Positions 1 through 11,222 of a DNA stretch of 64,000 nt are shown one piece after another. Origin of the DNA: Microbotryum silenes-acaulis (taxonomy: Eukaryota > Basidiomycota > Microbotryomycetes > Microbotryales > Microbotryaceae); NCBI GenBank assembly GCA_003665825.1, contig QPFY01000014.1, forward strand, positions 248,001-312,000, written 5' to 3'. Positions within the stretch are counted from its first letter, which is position 1, and the number at the start of each line of letters is the position of its first letter. The position numbers and the translations under genes were made by a program. The notes below the pieces were generated by a model. It saw only the letters and a program-made list of their open reading frames with translations, was not told the origin of the DNA and made no database searches.

Positions 1-465
1 CCCCTTCAGTCCACTCGACCTGAGAGCCTCTTGGCGTGCAATAGCTCGAGGCGCTACTAGCTGCTTCAGAGCGTTGTAGTCGTCCAAACGTCGATATCAG
101 CCAAGGACGGAGTTAATTCTTGATCCTCGGCGCGGGTGGGGGCCAACTTGCGACTGCAGACGACAACCGAGCGTACAAGACGACTCGGACTCCGACTATA
201 CTTTCGCGACACGACTCGAGACCCACAGCGCTGGAGCAAGACAGTACCTCCCTCGCTTCGCTTGGAGGAGCGTCGTGGCGTGGCACACGATGCAAGCCCC
301 TTCCCCCAGTTGTGGTAAGCCATACCTTGCCCCCCTCCCAAGCCTGCGGTGGGTCTCAGCCTCACCGGTGCTTTCCGGCCGCCAAAAACTAATTGATCGC
401 GGCGATATGACTGGCGCCGCTGACGCTCTGAAGGCTTGGCGCTGACCTTGCTCCATGAACGAAAC

Positions 466-500
466 CCCACCCCCCCCCCCACCCCCCCCCCCCCCCCCCC
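466..500. repeat. poly-C tract
   Basis: Run of C broken only by single A residues, followed by ordinary sequence. The first 600 bases of the window show no gene I can support; the open frames there are short and mutually overlapping. Confidence 0.9.
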
Positions 501-621
501 ACGTCCTCTACAGCACTGGCCACGGAGCTGAATACGATCTGCACCCGATTTGGCCAGATCCTATCGAGGACAAGTCAGAGTGAGTTAAAAGTCGGTGCTC
601 TGCTCGCCCGGCCCCTGTGCC

Positions 622-659
622 CCCGCGAGTGCAGCAGTTGGGGTTGCTGCACTCGCGGG
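622..659. promoter_or_regulatory. perfect 15-bp GC-rich hairpin
   Basis: Bases 622-636 are the exact reverse complement of 645-659, separated by an 8-base loop (637-644). The stem is about 11/15 G or C. It lies some 350 bases upstream of the first in-frame ATG of the next gene, so it could sit in its 5' leader or promoter. No function is known to me. Confidence 0.75.
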
Positions 660-1012
660 CGGCCTTCGCGGTGACTGGCACTTTCTGTCGCCGCCGTGAG
701 CCGCGATCTCCGGCATTCGAAGCCGACTGCGGAGAACCCGATCGAGCTGACGAACAGTTTATATTGCGACGATATGTGGTTTGTGGTTTTGTTCCGAGTG
801 GTGCAGTTGCTGCAATCGCCGGCGTGTCCTTTTACTCGCAAGTGCAACAGGAGCTGTCGCAGCAGTCGATTCAGTCACTGCTCGTCGAGGAGGCACCCGT
901 CATCGACTCGTCGTCGGCCAGGTCGATCAAGCATGAGCTCAGGTCCCATCATGAGCTCAATGACGACCTCCCTACATCGGCGAATGAGCTTCAACGGTTT
1001 TGGAAGCGGACA

Positions 1013-2866
1013 ATGGAGGACTGGATCGCCCAGCAGCTGCAGGCGCGAGGCGATGGTCCAGCAACGTCCGCCGTATCGCCAACGAACTTTACCGATTCGT
1101 CGATGCAGCCCACAAACGACTCGAAACCGCAACTTTTGCTCGACCCGAGTAACAATGTTACGCCAGGCTCCTCTTTGCTGTCGCCGCATCCCATGGATCC
1201 GTTGAATCTCGGATTTTCTGGCACGGCAACTCCACCCTTTTCCCCTTACGCCTCGCCGAGTCCTCATCGAGCCATGAGCGCAAGTCCGATACCGGGCAGT
1301 GCTCCGCTTTCACCCTTCATGCCTAGTACGTCCATCTCGCACAGAGTCCTCTCGCGCGAGCCAACTGATTCCTTGGACCCCTCGCTGACCATAATCGGTG
1401 GTGCTTCAACGTCCCCCACAGTTAGCCCCTTCGTTCTGCAACCTTCGCCCTTTCTTTCCCCTTTCCAATTTGCCAGCTATTATGCTGCCCCGATGGTCCT
1501 GGTTCCCTCACAGGGCCTGGCTATGCCTATGCCCAGCTCCTCGGGCTCAACTACCCCACTCGCCACCCAATTCGGCAGCCTGGAAGTCGAAGAGTCGCAC
1601 CCCTGGAGCTCGGGGAACATCGGCTATGAAACGAACCATAACGCCACGACGATGACACCGATGGTGCAGCCCCCGACCCCGACCCCCTTCGACAACTCTG
1701 CTAGTACGCCCGATCATTCCGAGTCTCCCGGCGCCAGGCGTTTGTCCTCATCGTCCCTCCCGAGACTCGTCACTACGGACCTCTCCCCGTCCACGGGCTA
1801 CACGCAGTCCCCGACCATCAACATCTCTCGCTCGCCGACCCCGGACCCGTCCTCACTCGATGATTCAGGTCACTCGAGGACACGGTCGCTCTCGGTCTCA
1901 GAGTCGCCGAATCCAGGTGGCCGCGTCAGTCACCATCGACGGCTCTCGAGCGGATCCGTGCGCTACCACCCCTTCCCGACACCGCCTCGGGGGGACTCGA
2001 GCCCCCACTTGCAGGGCTTGAATGATCACTCCCTTTCGGCTATTATGACGCCTTCTCCGAGCTCGCTGCTATCAGACTTCACTTCGACGACCTCGAATTC
2101 GCCGCAGTCGTCGAACGAGTCGGCGTCCGGGGCGGCGCCGCAGAAACTGGTCAAGAAGCGCCGATCTCGCTCCGCAGACACACGGTCCCGAACGACGCGA
2201 TCGGTGCAGTACGACGAAAACGCCGTCTTTTCGACAAATTCGGTCGATGTCTTCTTCGTTCACACCCAAACCCGCTCCAAAAGCGAGGTGACTGAGCAAG
2301 ACGTGCTGGAGCTCGAACTTGACTCGGAACCGGGAGCCAATGCCGTGACGTCGACATTGTACCGGACGGTGCATTCGCGCCTGCCATACACACATGAGAT
2401 GCTGGAGAAGGACTGTGAGCTCAGGACATCGTACCACTTCGTCTCGAGTCGCGCTGGTGCGATCACCAAGTGGATCGTGTCGTACGATTTTGGGAATCCC
2501 AAGGTCGAGGAAGGGCAACGACAGCCCCGTGTCCGGATCGAGCCAGTCGAGCCGCTCAGCCACCTACCGTCGAACAGCATCCTCACGTTCGTCCATTTCC
2601 CCCGAGATTCGATGGTCGTGGATCCGACTCATCCCATCGGCTCGAGTGCGTGGTGGAGGGTTCAAGCGTGCGAGGGCCGACATGAACACTGTCCCGGAAC
2701 GGGGGCCTGGACGGCGAGGTGGGACGAGGAAGGATCCGAGCGTCGGCCGTCTCGCATCGTTCAACACTACGCCGCTTGCTCTCTACACAAGGACGAGGGC
2801 GACTTTTTCTGCCTCGGCAAGTTCGCACGAGCGATCAAGCGTGTCGTACCCCACCGAACCACGTGA
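1013..2866 (+). CDS. Ser/Pro-rich protein of unknown function
   Basis: I do not recognise this gene. The open frame runs from about 617, but the first ATG in frame is at 1013, giving 617 residues; an upstream exon joined by an intron is quite possible because coding-like sequence (QSLLVEEAPVID, ELQRFWKR) precedes this ATG. Residues up to about 400 are low-complexity Ser/Pro/Thr with many SP/TP sites and two RRLS motifs that fit basophilic-kinase (PKA-like) phosphorylation sites. The last 200 residues, after a basic KKRRSRS stretch that may be a nuclear localisation signal, are compositionally normal and contain clustered Cys/His near the end (CEGRHEHC, CSLHKDEGDFFC). A regulatory protein with a long disordered N-terminus is a reasonable guess, no more. 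Confidence 0.65.
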   Translation: MEDWIAQQLQARGDGPATSAVSPTNFTDSSMQPTNDSKPQLLLDPSNNVTPGSSLLSPHPMDPLNLGFSGTATPPFSPYASPSPHRAMSASPIPGSAPLSPFMPSTSISHRVLSREPTDSLDPSLTIIGGASTSPTVSPFVLQPSPFLSPFQFASYYAAPMVLVPSQGLAMPMPSSSGSTTPLATQFGSLEVEESHPWSSGNIGYETNHNATTMTPMVQPPTPTPFDNSASTPDHSESPGARRLSSSSLPRLVTTDLSPSTGYTQSPTINISRSPTPDPSSLDDSGHSRTRSLSVSESPNPGGRVSHHRRLSSGSVRYHPFPTPPRGDSSPHLQGLNDHSLSAIMTPSPSSLLSDFTSTTSNSPQSSNESASGAAPQKLVKKRRSRSADTRSRTTRSVQYDENAVFSTNSVDVFFVHTQTRSKSEVTEQDVLELELDSEPGANAVTSTLYRTVHSRLPYTHEMLEKDCELRTSYHFVSSRAGAITKWIVSYDFGNPKVEEGQRQPRVRIEPVEPLSHLPSNSILTFVHFPRDSMVVDPTHPIGSSAWWRVQACEGRHEHCPGTGAWTARWDEEGSERRPSRIVQHYAACSLHKDEGDFFCLGKFARAIKRVVPHRTT

Positions 2867-5800
2867 GCTCGGCGCTTCAATCATGCGCCAGACCACCGAT
2901 CCCTGTATCACTGCTTCTTCAAATAACTCCGTCTCGAGGGTGGCACTGTATCACTATCAATTCATCTGTCTTCACGATCTTTATTTCTTTGATGTCTGCC
3001 CTGAGGATGGGCCTAGGCAAGTGGGCGTCCTCGGTGCACCGGACAATAAGAGTTTGACCTGCTGGTCACAAGAATGTTGTCCGCCACCTTGTGAGGGGGC
3101 GATGTAACCTACTACTTGGATCTGTCAAATATGCCAATAGCCTTGCCCTCTTCGGTAGGCTTCGGGATTGTACCACTTTTTCACGTGTGAAATGCTACAG
3201 CTTACTGGGAGTACCACTCATGCTCGGTTCTAGACGAAACGATGCAAACCCCTCACATCTTCCTGCCTCCGACGTCATTGACACTAATTGCTCCACTGGC
3301 CAGGAGATATCGAAGTTAGAATCGAATTCGACCCGGGATAGATTAGGGGCGCCTGGCTGCCAGCTGGATAAACCTGTGTAGCACCGGCCGACGCGTGTCG
3401 CGGTACCCACCCATGTTTCCCTTTTTAGGGTTAGTACCCATGTAGGTAGGTAGGTCTATGCGAGTCCTCTTGATTTAAGAGATAATTGATGACACATCCA
3501 TAGGACCAAGCAAACTAAGTAAGTCGAATCGACCTTTCAAGCTGCCGAGTCAATCTCATCGCGCTTGCTCGACGCGTCGCGACGCGCAGTCATTTGAGTT
3601 TCATGACAAAACCGGATAGACGCCGGCCGATCGAGGGTCATTACTTATCTACCTATTGGGTACCGACGGGCACCAATCTGTTGGCCAATGGGATAGATTG
3701 CGAAGGCATCATACTTCGTGATTCTTGCAATCAATCCAAGTGAATCGGCTTTCGACTCCAAGCTTCCAACAAGGTCACCTGAGCTTTCCTTTATGCGCCA
3801 CGGGCTCCTTACTGCTCCCTACAAATCATGTGAAAGAGTCCAGACGTGGCCCAGACAATGTAGGAGCTATGCATCTTTAGCATCCATGATACCTTGGTAG
3901 ATACATTCTCACCCTGGCTATGACACCGACCTACTGCCTACCTCTTCATTGAGCCACCAAGTTTGTCGGTCATCGTCGATCGGAAACTTCCAGACAGAAC
4001 CGTGAGTTTTCGATCCAAAGGCTTCCAAGGCCCAAATTCTTTGTTCTCGCATTTACGTTTCTGCTCGTGAATGCGGTATCCGGCTTTGATCCGCCCCGAG
4101 AGGGACCTAATCCGCTTGCAATCGCCGCTTCACGTCGCGTCACCGTCGGTGATTCAGGAACCTCGGCAGAACCGTAAATATCCCTGCTACCTGTAAATCT
4201 AATGGTTGCGCATACGGTTGACCTAGGATTAAAGATCATGGGCTTGACTGGGAATCTGGGACTCGAAACTCGAGGGAGTGGAACAGCGAGGCTTTGCCGC
4301 GCGAAGTGGTCAATTTGCCGAGGCAGGGTCCGCTCGGGCGAAAAGAACGAGTCGTCTGTTCCCGATGCAGGGCGCGCGGTCCAAGATCGCTGGCACGTGC
4401 AGCGACGCCCATTAGCCCATTGTCCCCTTTGATCGACCCTAGCCCGATGAAAAGAGGACACAGAAACTTATCCTGAACGGTGTTACGTACGTAGACCTGG
4501 TCCCTCGCCGCTTCGATTGCTGATCACCAAACCGTTTCTTCCTTACGATCGTTGCTCGTTCCGCAATCCACACCCTGTAGCCCCGCGCACCCCAACTCCA
4601 ACTGGCGAACGGCGAACGCTGACGATAACAAGCCGTCAGGACTCGCTGAAAGCAGCAGCGCCCTCGTGCGACGGCTCTTTCCCCCGCGCGAGCTCGGACC
4701 TCTTACTAGCTCAGATCAAGCCCAAGCCGCCGCGGTGCAACTTGGACCCTCACACGCCCGTTCATCGGCTCATTCAACAGTCTGACGCGACTCGTTGCCT
4801 TTATACGCTTATAACTCTCTCTTGAGCTTGCTTGAGCTTCATTCGCTTGTGGTACGTCCATCAGACGCCATTACCCATTGCAGAGGGCTCGTTCCGATTC
4901 GATGCACGACGCACGCGCTTGAAGTCTGTCGGTCTGCCGTAAGGTTTCGCGACCGGGCTCGCGCGCAGTCTCATTCTCGGACCCCGGGTCAATGGATCGC
5001 AACCTCATTGATGACTGCCTCTTCAAAAGTTTGTCTGGCATGTCGTCAAAGTTTTGCACACCCAAGCTGACACAGACTAAACACCAATATCGTTCCAACG
5101 ATTCTTCCGCATCTCACAGTACCTGCGCCGACCGACTCACTGACCGCCTGTGCAGCTCTTTCCGTCATTCACTCTGCAAACTCTTTGGTGAAACCTCGGC
5201 CATTTCTAGCGCACCCTTCGTCGGTCTATAAAGTCTCGGCATCACGGCTCCAGCCAAGCTTGTCAAATATAGGAGTCAGCACTATTGGCTTTGAAAAGTG
5301 TGCGTACTGGACCCCATGTGTACGGTGCTACCTTGCGTTTCACCGTAACTCTCAGCAGGCCGAACGCCGAACAGCCGAATGGATGTTTCTGCGCCAGCGC
5401 GGACCCCGAGCCTGGGTTGCCGGGTCTCACATGGTGGGACGGCGCTAATAGACATTGCTGACGAGTCCCTCTTCTGCAATTTGCTATCAGTCCATTCATA
5501 CGCCTTCGCCAACGGTCGAACGGACATCTTTGGGACTTACTCCGTTGCTTGAGGCCCCAACTCCCACTATCGATCGGGCTAGACACTTGAGGAGGTACGT
5601 GCACGTCTTTGCCCGACGGTCGGGGCTAGCGCCTCTTCCAGAGCCCTTCACTCCAACATCGAGTCCGATAACCGCTTGGCTAACGAACGGCGAACTCATC
5701 TACCGTAATACTATGTCATAGCGAGCCGCCATCACGAGCGAATCGTCTCACGCACAGCGCTCCCTTCTTGCTTCGTTCCCCTGCCCCGCCGCTCATTTTG

Positions 5801-5926
5801 TTTGGACGATCCTCGCGCCGCTGCTGCTGCCACACTTCTTGGTCTTTTACCGTATACACCGGGTATAAAGTCTTTTCGTGCGACACCTACTCGACTGCAC
5901 ACTCATCCATCTTCCCTACGCCTGCC
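2867..5926. other. 3-kb stretch without a supportable gene
   Basis: Both strands hold only short open frames with no recognisable protein, no tRNA-like box B and no long repeat that I can see. The last few hundred bases are C/T-rich and contain a TATAAA-like run near 5870, which suits the promoter and 5' leader of the kinase that follows. Confidence 0.5.
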
Positions 5927-7911
5927 ATGATCTCCTTCCGAACCCTCGGTGCTCCCTCGGAGTCGGACGACCCCTTTATAGCGCCCGGCGTCCGTTCTCC
6001 CCTGGGGGCGTCCTCGTTCTTCGTCAACGTGTCGAAAAATGCCAGTGCCACTAAAGTCGTTACTCGTGGCGTGAACCCAGGATCTTCCTTCCCTACCGTA
6101 CTCCATACCCCCGATACAACCTCGCCTACATCGCGACCCACGCGTTCGCTAATTCTTCGCTCATCGGACTTTGCGCCCGAATCGTCCTCGTCGCATGACG
6201 GTGTGTTCAATCATCCGGAGCTCTCGCCCTACTCTCCCACTCGTCCACCCATGACACCCAGATCGCCGTACTTTGCAAAAGTCGTCGATGCCGAGGTCGA
6301 CACCGACGCGACCATGGTCGATGCGTTCGCGACGCCCCCGCCGGTCGCGCGCTCGAACTGCGCCATTTCCGTTTCGATCCCCGACACCGAGATGGGCTTC
6401 GGGCTTCCCTCGCCACCACCGAGTAGTCGTCCTTCGGACAAGAGCAAGCTCAATTTAAGTAGTGCCGAATTGACCTCGTCACAGCAGCAGGCGCATTCTG
6501 CTCCGCGGATACAACCAGCTTGCCTCCCATCGTCGGTACCGGAACGTGCAACGCTCCTCACACCGCCGCCGACACCGTCGGGGCCACTCAATCTTCAAGA
6601 ACAGCAGCAATCTCTTTTACCCTCGGCACCCCTGGTTGGCGGCGCTGCGCCCGCCGCCTCTTTACCCGCCCCCGCCCCCGCCCCCGTCAAGCTGTCGCCA
6701 TCGGCGGCTGCGCTGCAAAACTACACCCTGCACCCGCTGTTCGCTGCCCAATACACGCTGCAGGAAGAGCTCGGAGCTGGTGGGTTCGGCTTTGTCGTTC
6801 GCGCGATGCGCAAGTGCGATGAATACTCGGTCGCCGTCAAGTTCATCGAGCGAGCCAAAATACCCGCCCACGGCTTGACCAAGGACCGAGGCCCCCTTCC
6901 GGCTCCGGGGTTGTTGCCCCAGATGTGCGACGATAAGGGCGCTTACCGATTGATCCCGACCGAAGCGTTCATTTTGCGCCACATCAACAAGATGCAGCAT
7001 CCGGGCATCATCGCCTTCGTGGATGCCTTCGAGGACGACCGCTACTTTTACTTGGTGAGTCTGCCTTTCGTCGGCCCTGCCCACTTGAATTGTATCTAAT
7101 CACATATGTTTCTAATTTTCCGCAGGTCATGGAACACCATGGCACGCCTTGGCTTTCGCCTGACAAGGTCGAAGCGCCGTGCTCGTCTCCGTCGGATCTC
7201 CCGGGTCTCGTGGCTGCGGCCCAACCGAGCATCCCCCAGACGATGACGCCCTCGGCCTCGCCGACGTCGGCGGAGATGTCTCCGTTGGCTTCTTCCTTGA
7301 CACCCACATCACCGAACAAGCTCTCCCCGCCGCGACCCGCGCCGATGGAGCGCCGCGCGTCGTGCGATCTCTTCGAATGCATCGAGCGCTATCACCGCTT
7401 CGACGAAAACATCGCGAGGTACATATTCATGCAGATCGTCGAAGTCGTCTACACTTTGGGAACACTTGGCATTGTACATCGCGACATCAAGGATGAGAAC
7501 ATCGTCATCTCGAGCGACTACAAGGTCAAGCTGATCGATTTCGGCTCGGCTGTCTTCTTCGACCCTCGCCAACCGGCACCGTGGTATAACCGCTTCTTTG
7601 GCACGACCTCGTTTGCCTCGCCCGAGATCCTCCGTGGTGAGGCTTACCAAGCCCACGTCTCCGAGATCTGGTCGCTCGGGATCCTCTTGTCGATTCTTGT
7701 GATGGGCGAATCGCCTTTCGCGAACGTCGAAGCGATCAAGGCCGGTCGACCTGCGCGACCCAAGGTACGGATGTCGCACGAGCTTCGCGACTTACTCTAC
7801 AGTTGCCTCGAACCGGATGTGACGAAACGCCCGACGATCGCACAAGTGCGACGGCATCCTTGGCTGGCTCCGCCGCCTCGTCGGACCCCTTCGAACGCAA
7901 CCAAGGCGTAG
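5927..7911 (+). CDS. PAS-kinase-like Ser/Thr protein kinase
   Basis: Two exons (5927-7054, 7126-7911; intron GTGAGT...CGCAG) encode 637 residues. Residues 1-275 are Ser/Pro-rich. The kinase domain follows: glycine loop (ELGAGGFGFVV, about residue 280), VAVK lysine, catalytic loop HRDIKDEN near 494, DFGSA near 514, and APE-like SPEIL. HRDIKDEN with DFGSA and a D-L-F-E-C-I-E helix recalls the PAS kinase (PSK1/PASK) catalytic branch, but I see no PAS domain in the N-terminus. About 65 Ser/Pro residues are inserted between the hinge (VMEHHGTPW) and helix alpha-D. All catalytic residues are present, so it should be active. Other CAMK-type kinases remain possible. The first ATG after the stop-free 5' leader is used. 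Confidence 0.85.
7055..7125 (+). other. intron in kinase gene
   Basis: 71-nt GT-AG intron; GTGAGT donor, TTTTCCGCAG acceptor. It separates the YFYL beta-strand from the VMEHHG hinge, and removing it restores the kinase fold order. Confidence 0.9.
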
Positions 7912-8613
7912 GGCTCTCTGTTTTTTTGACCCCTGTCCGCTGTCGTGCTCGTTGATCGGCCCTTCAACGATTCCATGCTGTCACGGCTCCTTCGCAACTC
8001 TCGTTCGCATTCAGTACCTTCCCGGGGACATTCAACGTCATCCTCACTATTCCATACTATACTGTACACCTACACCTTATTCTCGACTTGGGCCTTTCTC
8101 TTGATTTGTTTATCTCACTCCCTGATGTATCGTCTTAGTACTGGTTTTTATCCCTATACACGTTGCTTGTACACCTTGACATTTTGTTTTGTAGCTTCAT
8201 CCGCTTTGCAATCACATCACAGTCCATAGTCTCACAATCTGATCACAAGCGTGCAGCTGGCCGGCCGGGTGCTCGCATTTCTCCTCGCGTTAGAATGGTC
8301 GCCTTTAGGGGTTCCGAGGGTCAGCAAATGTTATGGTCGTGGGTTGGGGAGCAATTGATCTCCTACGCTAGCATCGACCCACGAACTCGGTCGATAATCG
8401 GAAGTAATTGACCGAGGCTCGAAACTTCGCAAGACCCAGATGGACCGAGCGCGCGAGACAGCGCGAAAGTGCGCGAGAGGAGGCGCCGTTGACTCCCTCG
8501 TCGTCGCCGTCGCCCTTCGCACCTTTCGCTCCCTGTCGTATCGCGCTCGTCCATTCTCGACCCGGTTCACTTAGCTCAGTCAAACACTTGAACGAGCTGC
8601 GGGTCTCGACAGG
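7912..8613. other. intergenic, kinase to eIF2B gamma
   Basis: Contains the T-rich 3' flank of the kinase (TTTTTTTGACC just after the stop) and the promoter of the next gene. No coding potential recognised. Confidence 0.6.
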
Positions 8614-10915
8614 ATGTTACCCAACTCGTTGATCCCTACGGCGTTGCCCAAGGCTCAATTTCGCGCCGTCGTCACGTGCGGCTACGGCTCGGACCTGTAC
8701 CCTCTCATCGAGCCACTAGCAACCTTCACCGACGACGAACCGGACGAAAGCCCGAATGCGCCTCTCTCCTCTCAACACCATCACCACCATCAGCGTAATG
8801 ACAGCCAAGGCGGTGCGAATGCGACTGGGGTGATGGGCGGCTCTTCGTCCGGGACAGGGGCTGGTGCAGGCACGATGACAGGGTTGGGGTCGAACACTGC
8901 TGGTACGAGTGCGGCAACGAGTGCGACAAAGAAGCCGGGCCAGGTCAAGGCTCTGTTGCCTGTGGTGGGCAAGAAGATGGTCGATTGGACACTGGACAGG
9001 GTCGAAGAAGCGGGTGTATTCGGTGCGTGCGGCACGCGCCTTTCAGCGTGTGGGAGTGGGCAGCATACGCGTGCTAACACGGTGTCCAGGACCGCAGATG
9101 TACTCGTCTTGTCGCCGTCTTCGCTGGCCTCGCCGATAGCGCATCATTTGCGAGCGAGGAGGACCGCGCCGTCCACGAGCAACCTCCCTTCGGGTACCCC
9201 CTCGACCAAAATTGAGCTGGAAGAGGTGCCCGACGCCGTCGCTCGTCAAGGTAGCGTGGCCGTGTTGAAGTGGGCAACAGAAAAAGGGCTTATCAAGGTC
9301 AGTTACCTGCCGCAATCATGAGCTCACTCCACTCCAACTCACGCGTCCAATTCTTCATTCCAAAGTCCGATATCCTTTTGGTGCCGTGCGATCTCCTCCT
9401 CGTACCCACACCGATGACTACCATATCGCTCGCATCTCTCATCGATCGTCATCGAACCGACGACAACCTCATGACGACCCTCTTCTACGAAAGGGCCGCA
9501 GGCGCAGTGGCCGAGGCCCGGAAGGATGGTCAGTTCCTCGCTCCTTCGGCTCCGTCAAGAGATTTGGCCTGTATTGACCATGCCCGCCTAGAATCGCACA
9601 GGTCCTTCGGAGATCCTCACGATATACGACAGCAAAACTTCGACCTTACTCGATATTAGGGAGATGGACGAATTCGATGACGACGAGATTCCGTTGAGGA
9701 CCTCTCTTTTGGAAAGGTCGGTCCAGAACGTTGGGATCCCACTCTTCTTGCCTTCTACGGATGCTTACTTCGCATTCCGCCTTGTCACTTACAACAGATT
9801 CCCCTCACCCACACTTTCAACCACTCTTCTGCCCTGCCAGGTCTACATTTTCTCATCCCTCATTTTTCCGTTGCTCACCTCCCCCAACAACGCCCGTCGC
9901 TTAAGCCACATGGAAAGCCTACGCGAGTTCGCAGGTTGGGTCGCGCGTTTGTCGTGGCGCAACAGCGGCAAAGATGCGGTCGGGTACCGAGATGTTCGCT
10001 CGGTGCAAAGGGAAGACGGTCTAGCGATGGGTCGATCGACCACGCAAGCCCCTCTCGGCCTTTCGCACCCGTCCAAATTCCCCTTCGCCCACTCGCCTCA
10101 ACCGCTTTCGGGACCTCAAACGGGAGCGAACACTCCTGCGCTCGTGTCACGTTCGTCTTGGCTTAGAAGCAGCATCTCGAACGGACCCAACAACGGCGAA
10201 TGGGATCACGGTCTCTTATCCAAAGCCGCCGTAGGAGGTGCCGGTGCCGGAGGTCGTAAGAACGGTCGAGCCGCGACCGGAGGGTGCAAGCTCGTGATCT
10301 GGAAATCGCACGACGGTTGGTGTGGGCGAGGCAACACCGTCGCCGGTTACGTCGAATTGAATCGCTCGGCGTTGAAGTTGTTACCGCCTCAACCATCGGC
10401 GACGAATACGCCTCAGGGCGTGTTCATTTCCCCCGATTCGTGGTTGCATTCGAGTGTGCATGCGAACTTGGGGGAGAAGGTCGGGGTCAAGAGGTCAATC
10501 ATTGGGAGAGGGTGCTTTGTGGGGAGATTGACCAAGTTGACGAATTGCGTCTTGATGGATGGGGTGCATATCGGGGAAAAGTGAGTCGTCGCGGGTCGAT
10601 CGAACGCGCTCGGTCTGTTTGACTGGATGAAGAAAGCAAAGCGCTGACTCGCCTTTGCGTGTACGTATCCTTGTGTAGCTGCAAATTGGACAACTGCGTC
10701 GTTTCGACGAACGTGCAGATCCGCGATCGCGCGCAATTGAAGGACTGCGAGATTGGGCAGGATTACATCGTCGAAGCTGATGGTCAGTGCCACAAAACGG
10801 AGACTTTCAGGGTAGAAACGATCTTGGATCTGACATCTTTTCGATTTGCTTCCTCTTTCTTCTCCCTTCTTCAGCCTCGATCAAGAATGAACAACTTGTC
10901 GTAGAGCTCGATTGA
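8614..10915 (+). CDS. GCD1: eIF2B gamma subunit (GCD1/EIF2B3)
   Basis: Seven exons (8614-9022, 9098-9297, 9366-9528, 9602-9716, 9798-10580, 10679-10782, 10875-10915) sum to 604 codons plus stop. The protein is the gamma subunit of eIF2B, the GDP-GTP exchange factor for initiation factor eIF2 in the cytosol. Support: an N-terminal nucleotidyltransferase-like domain (RAVVTCGYGSDLYPL, LLPVVGKKMVDWTLDRVEEAG, SDILLVPCDLLL) and C-terminal left-handed beta-helix repeats (VKRSIIGRGCFVG, LTNCVLMDGVHIGEK, NCKLDNCVVSTNVQI, KDCEIGQDYIVEAD). The canonical GxGxR loop is degenerate (CGYGSDL), as expected for this non-catalytic subunit. Residues about 45-110 are a His/Gly/Ser-rich insertion absent from animal homologues. 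Two further low-complexity insertions lie before the beta-helix. Confidence 0.9.
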
Positions 10916-11222
10916 GCGCGATCGAGCTTCGTTACTCCCTACTACTACTAGTCTCTGACCAATGACCGCCTCTTTAGATCAGCCGCTTCGTTTATGTACT
11001 ATCTCTGACCTCGTCAACGCGCAGCGTCTAAGCGAAAGATCGAATTGAGCGTCGGTTTGCTTCAGTACCCCCTCTTCCTAATTCGGAACTAATATCGATA
11101 GCGCTTGAAACACTGAGGTTCAGGTTTACTGGATATGGAAGCAGTGGGGATCTTCATCAGAGCTCCCGCCGGCGAGAACGTTGGAGGGCCGGACGAAGTC
11201 GTTGCTGAAGCTGAGGACGAGG
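10916..11222. other. intergenic
   Basis: 3' flank of the eIF2B gamma gene with several TCGATTGAGC-like short motifs. No gene seen. Confidence 0.5.

Noticed and set aside
66..482. 138-codon minus-strand frame at the window start
   Set aside because: Overlaps several other open frames, low complexity, starts inside a poly-C tract; no protein similarity seen.
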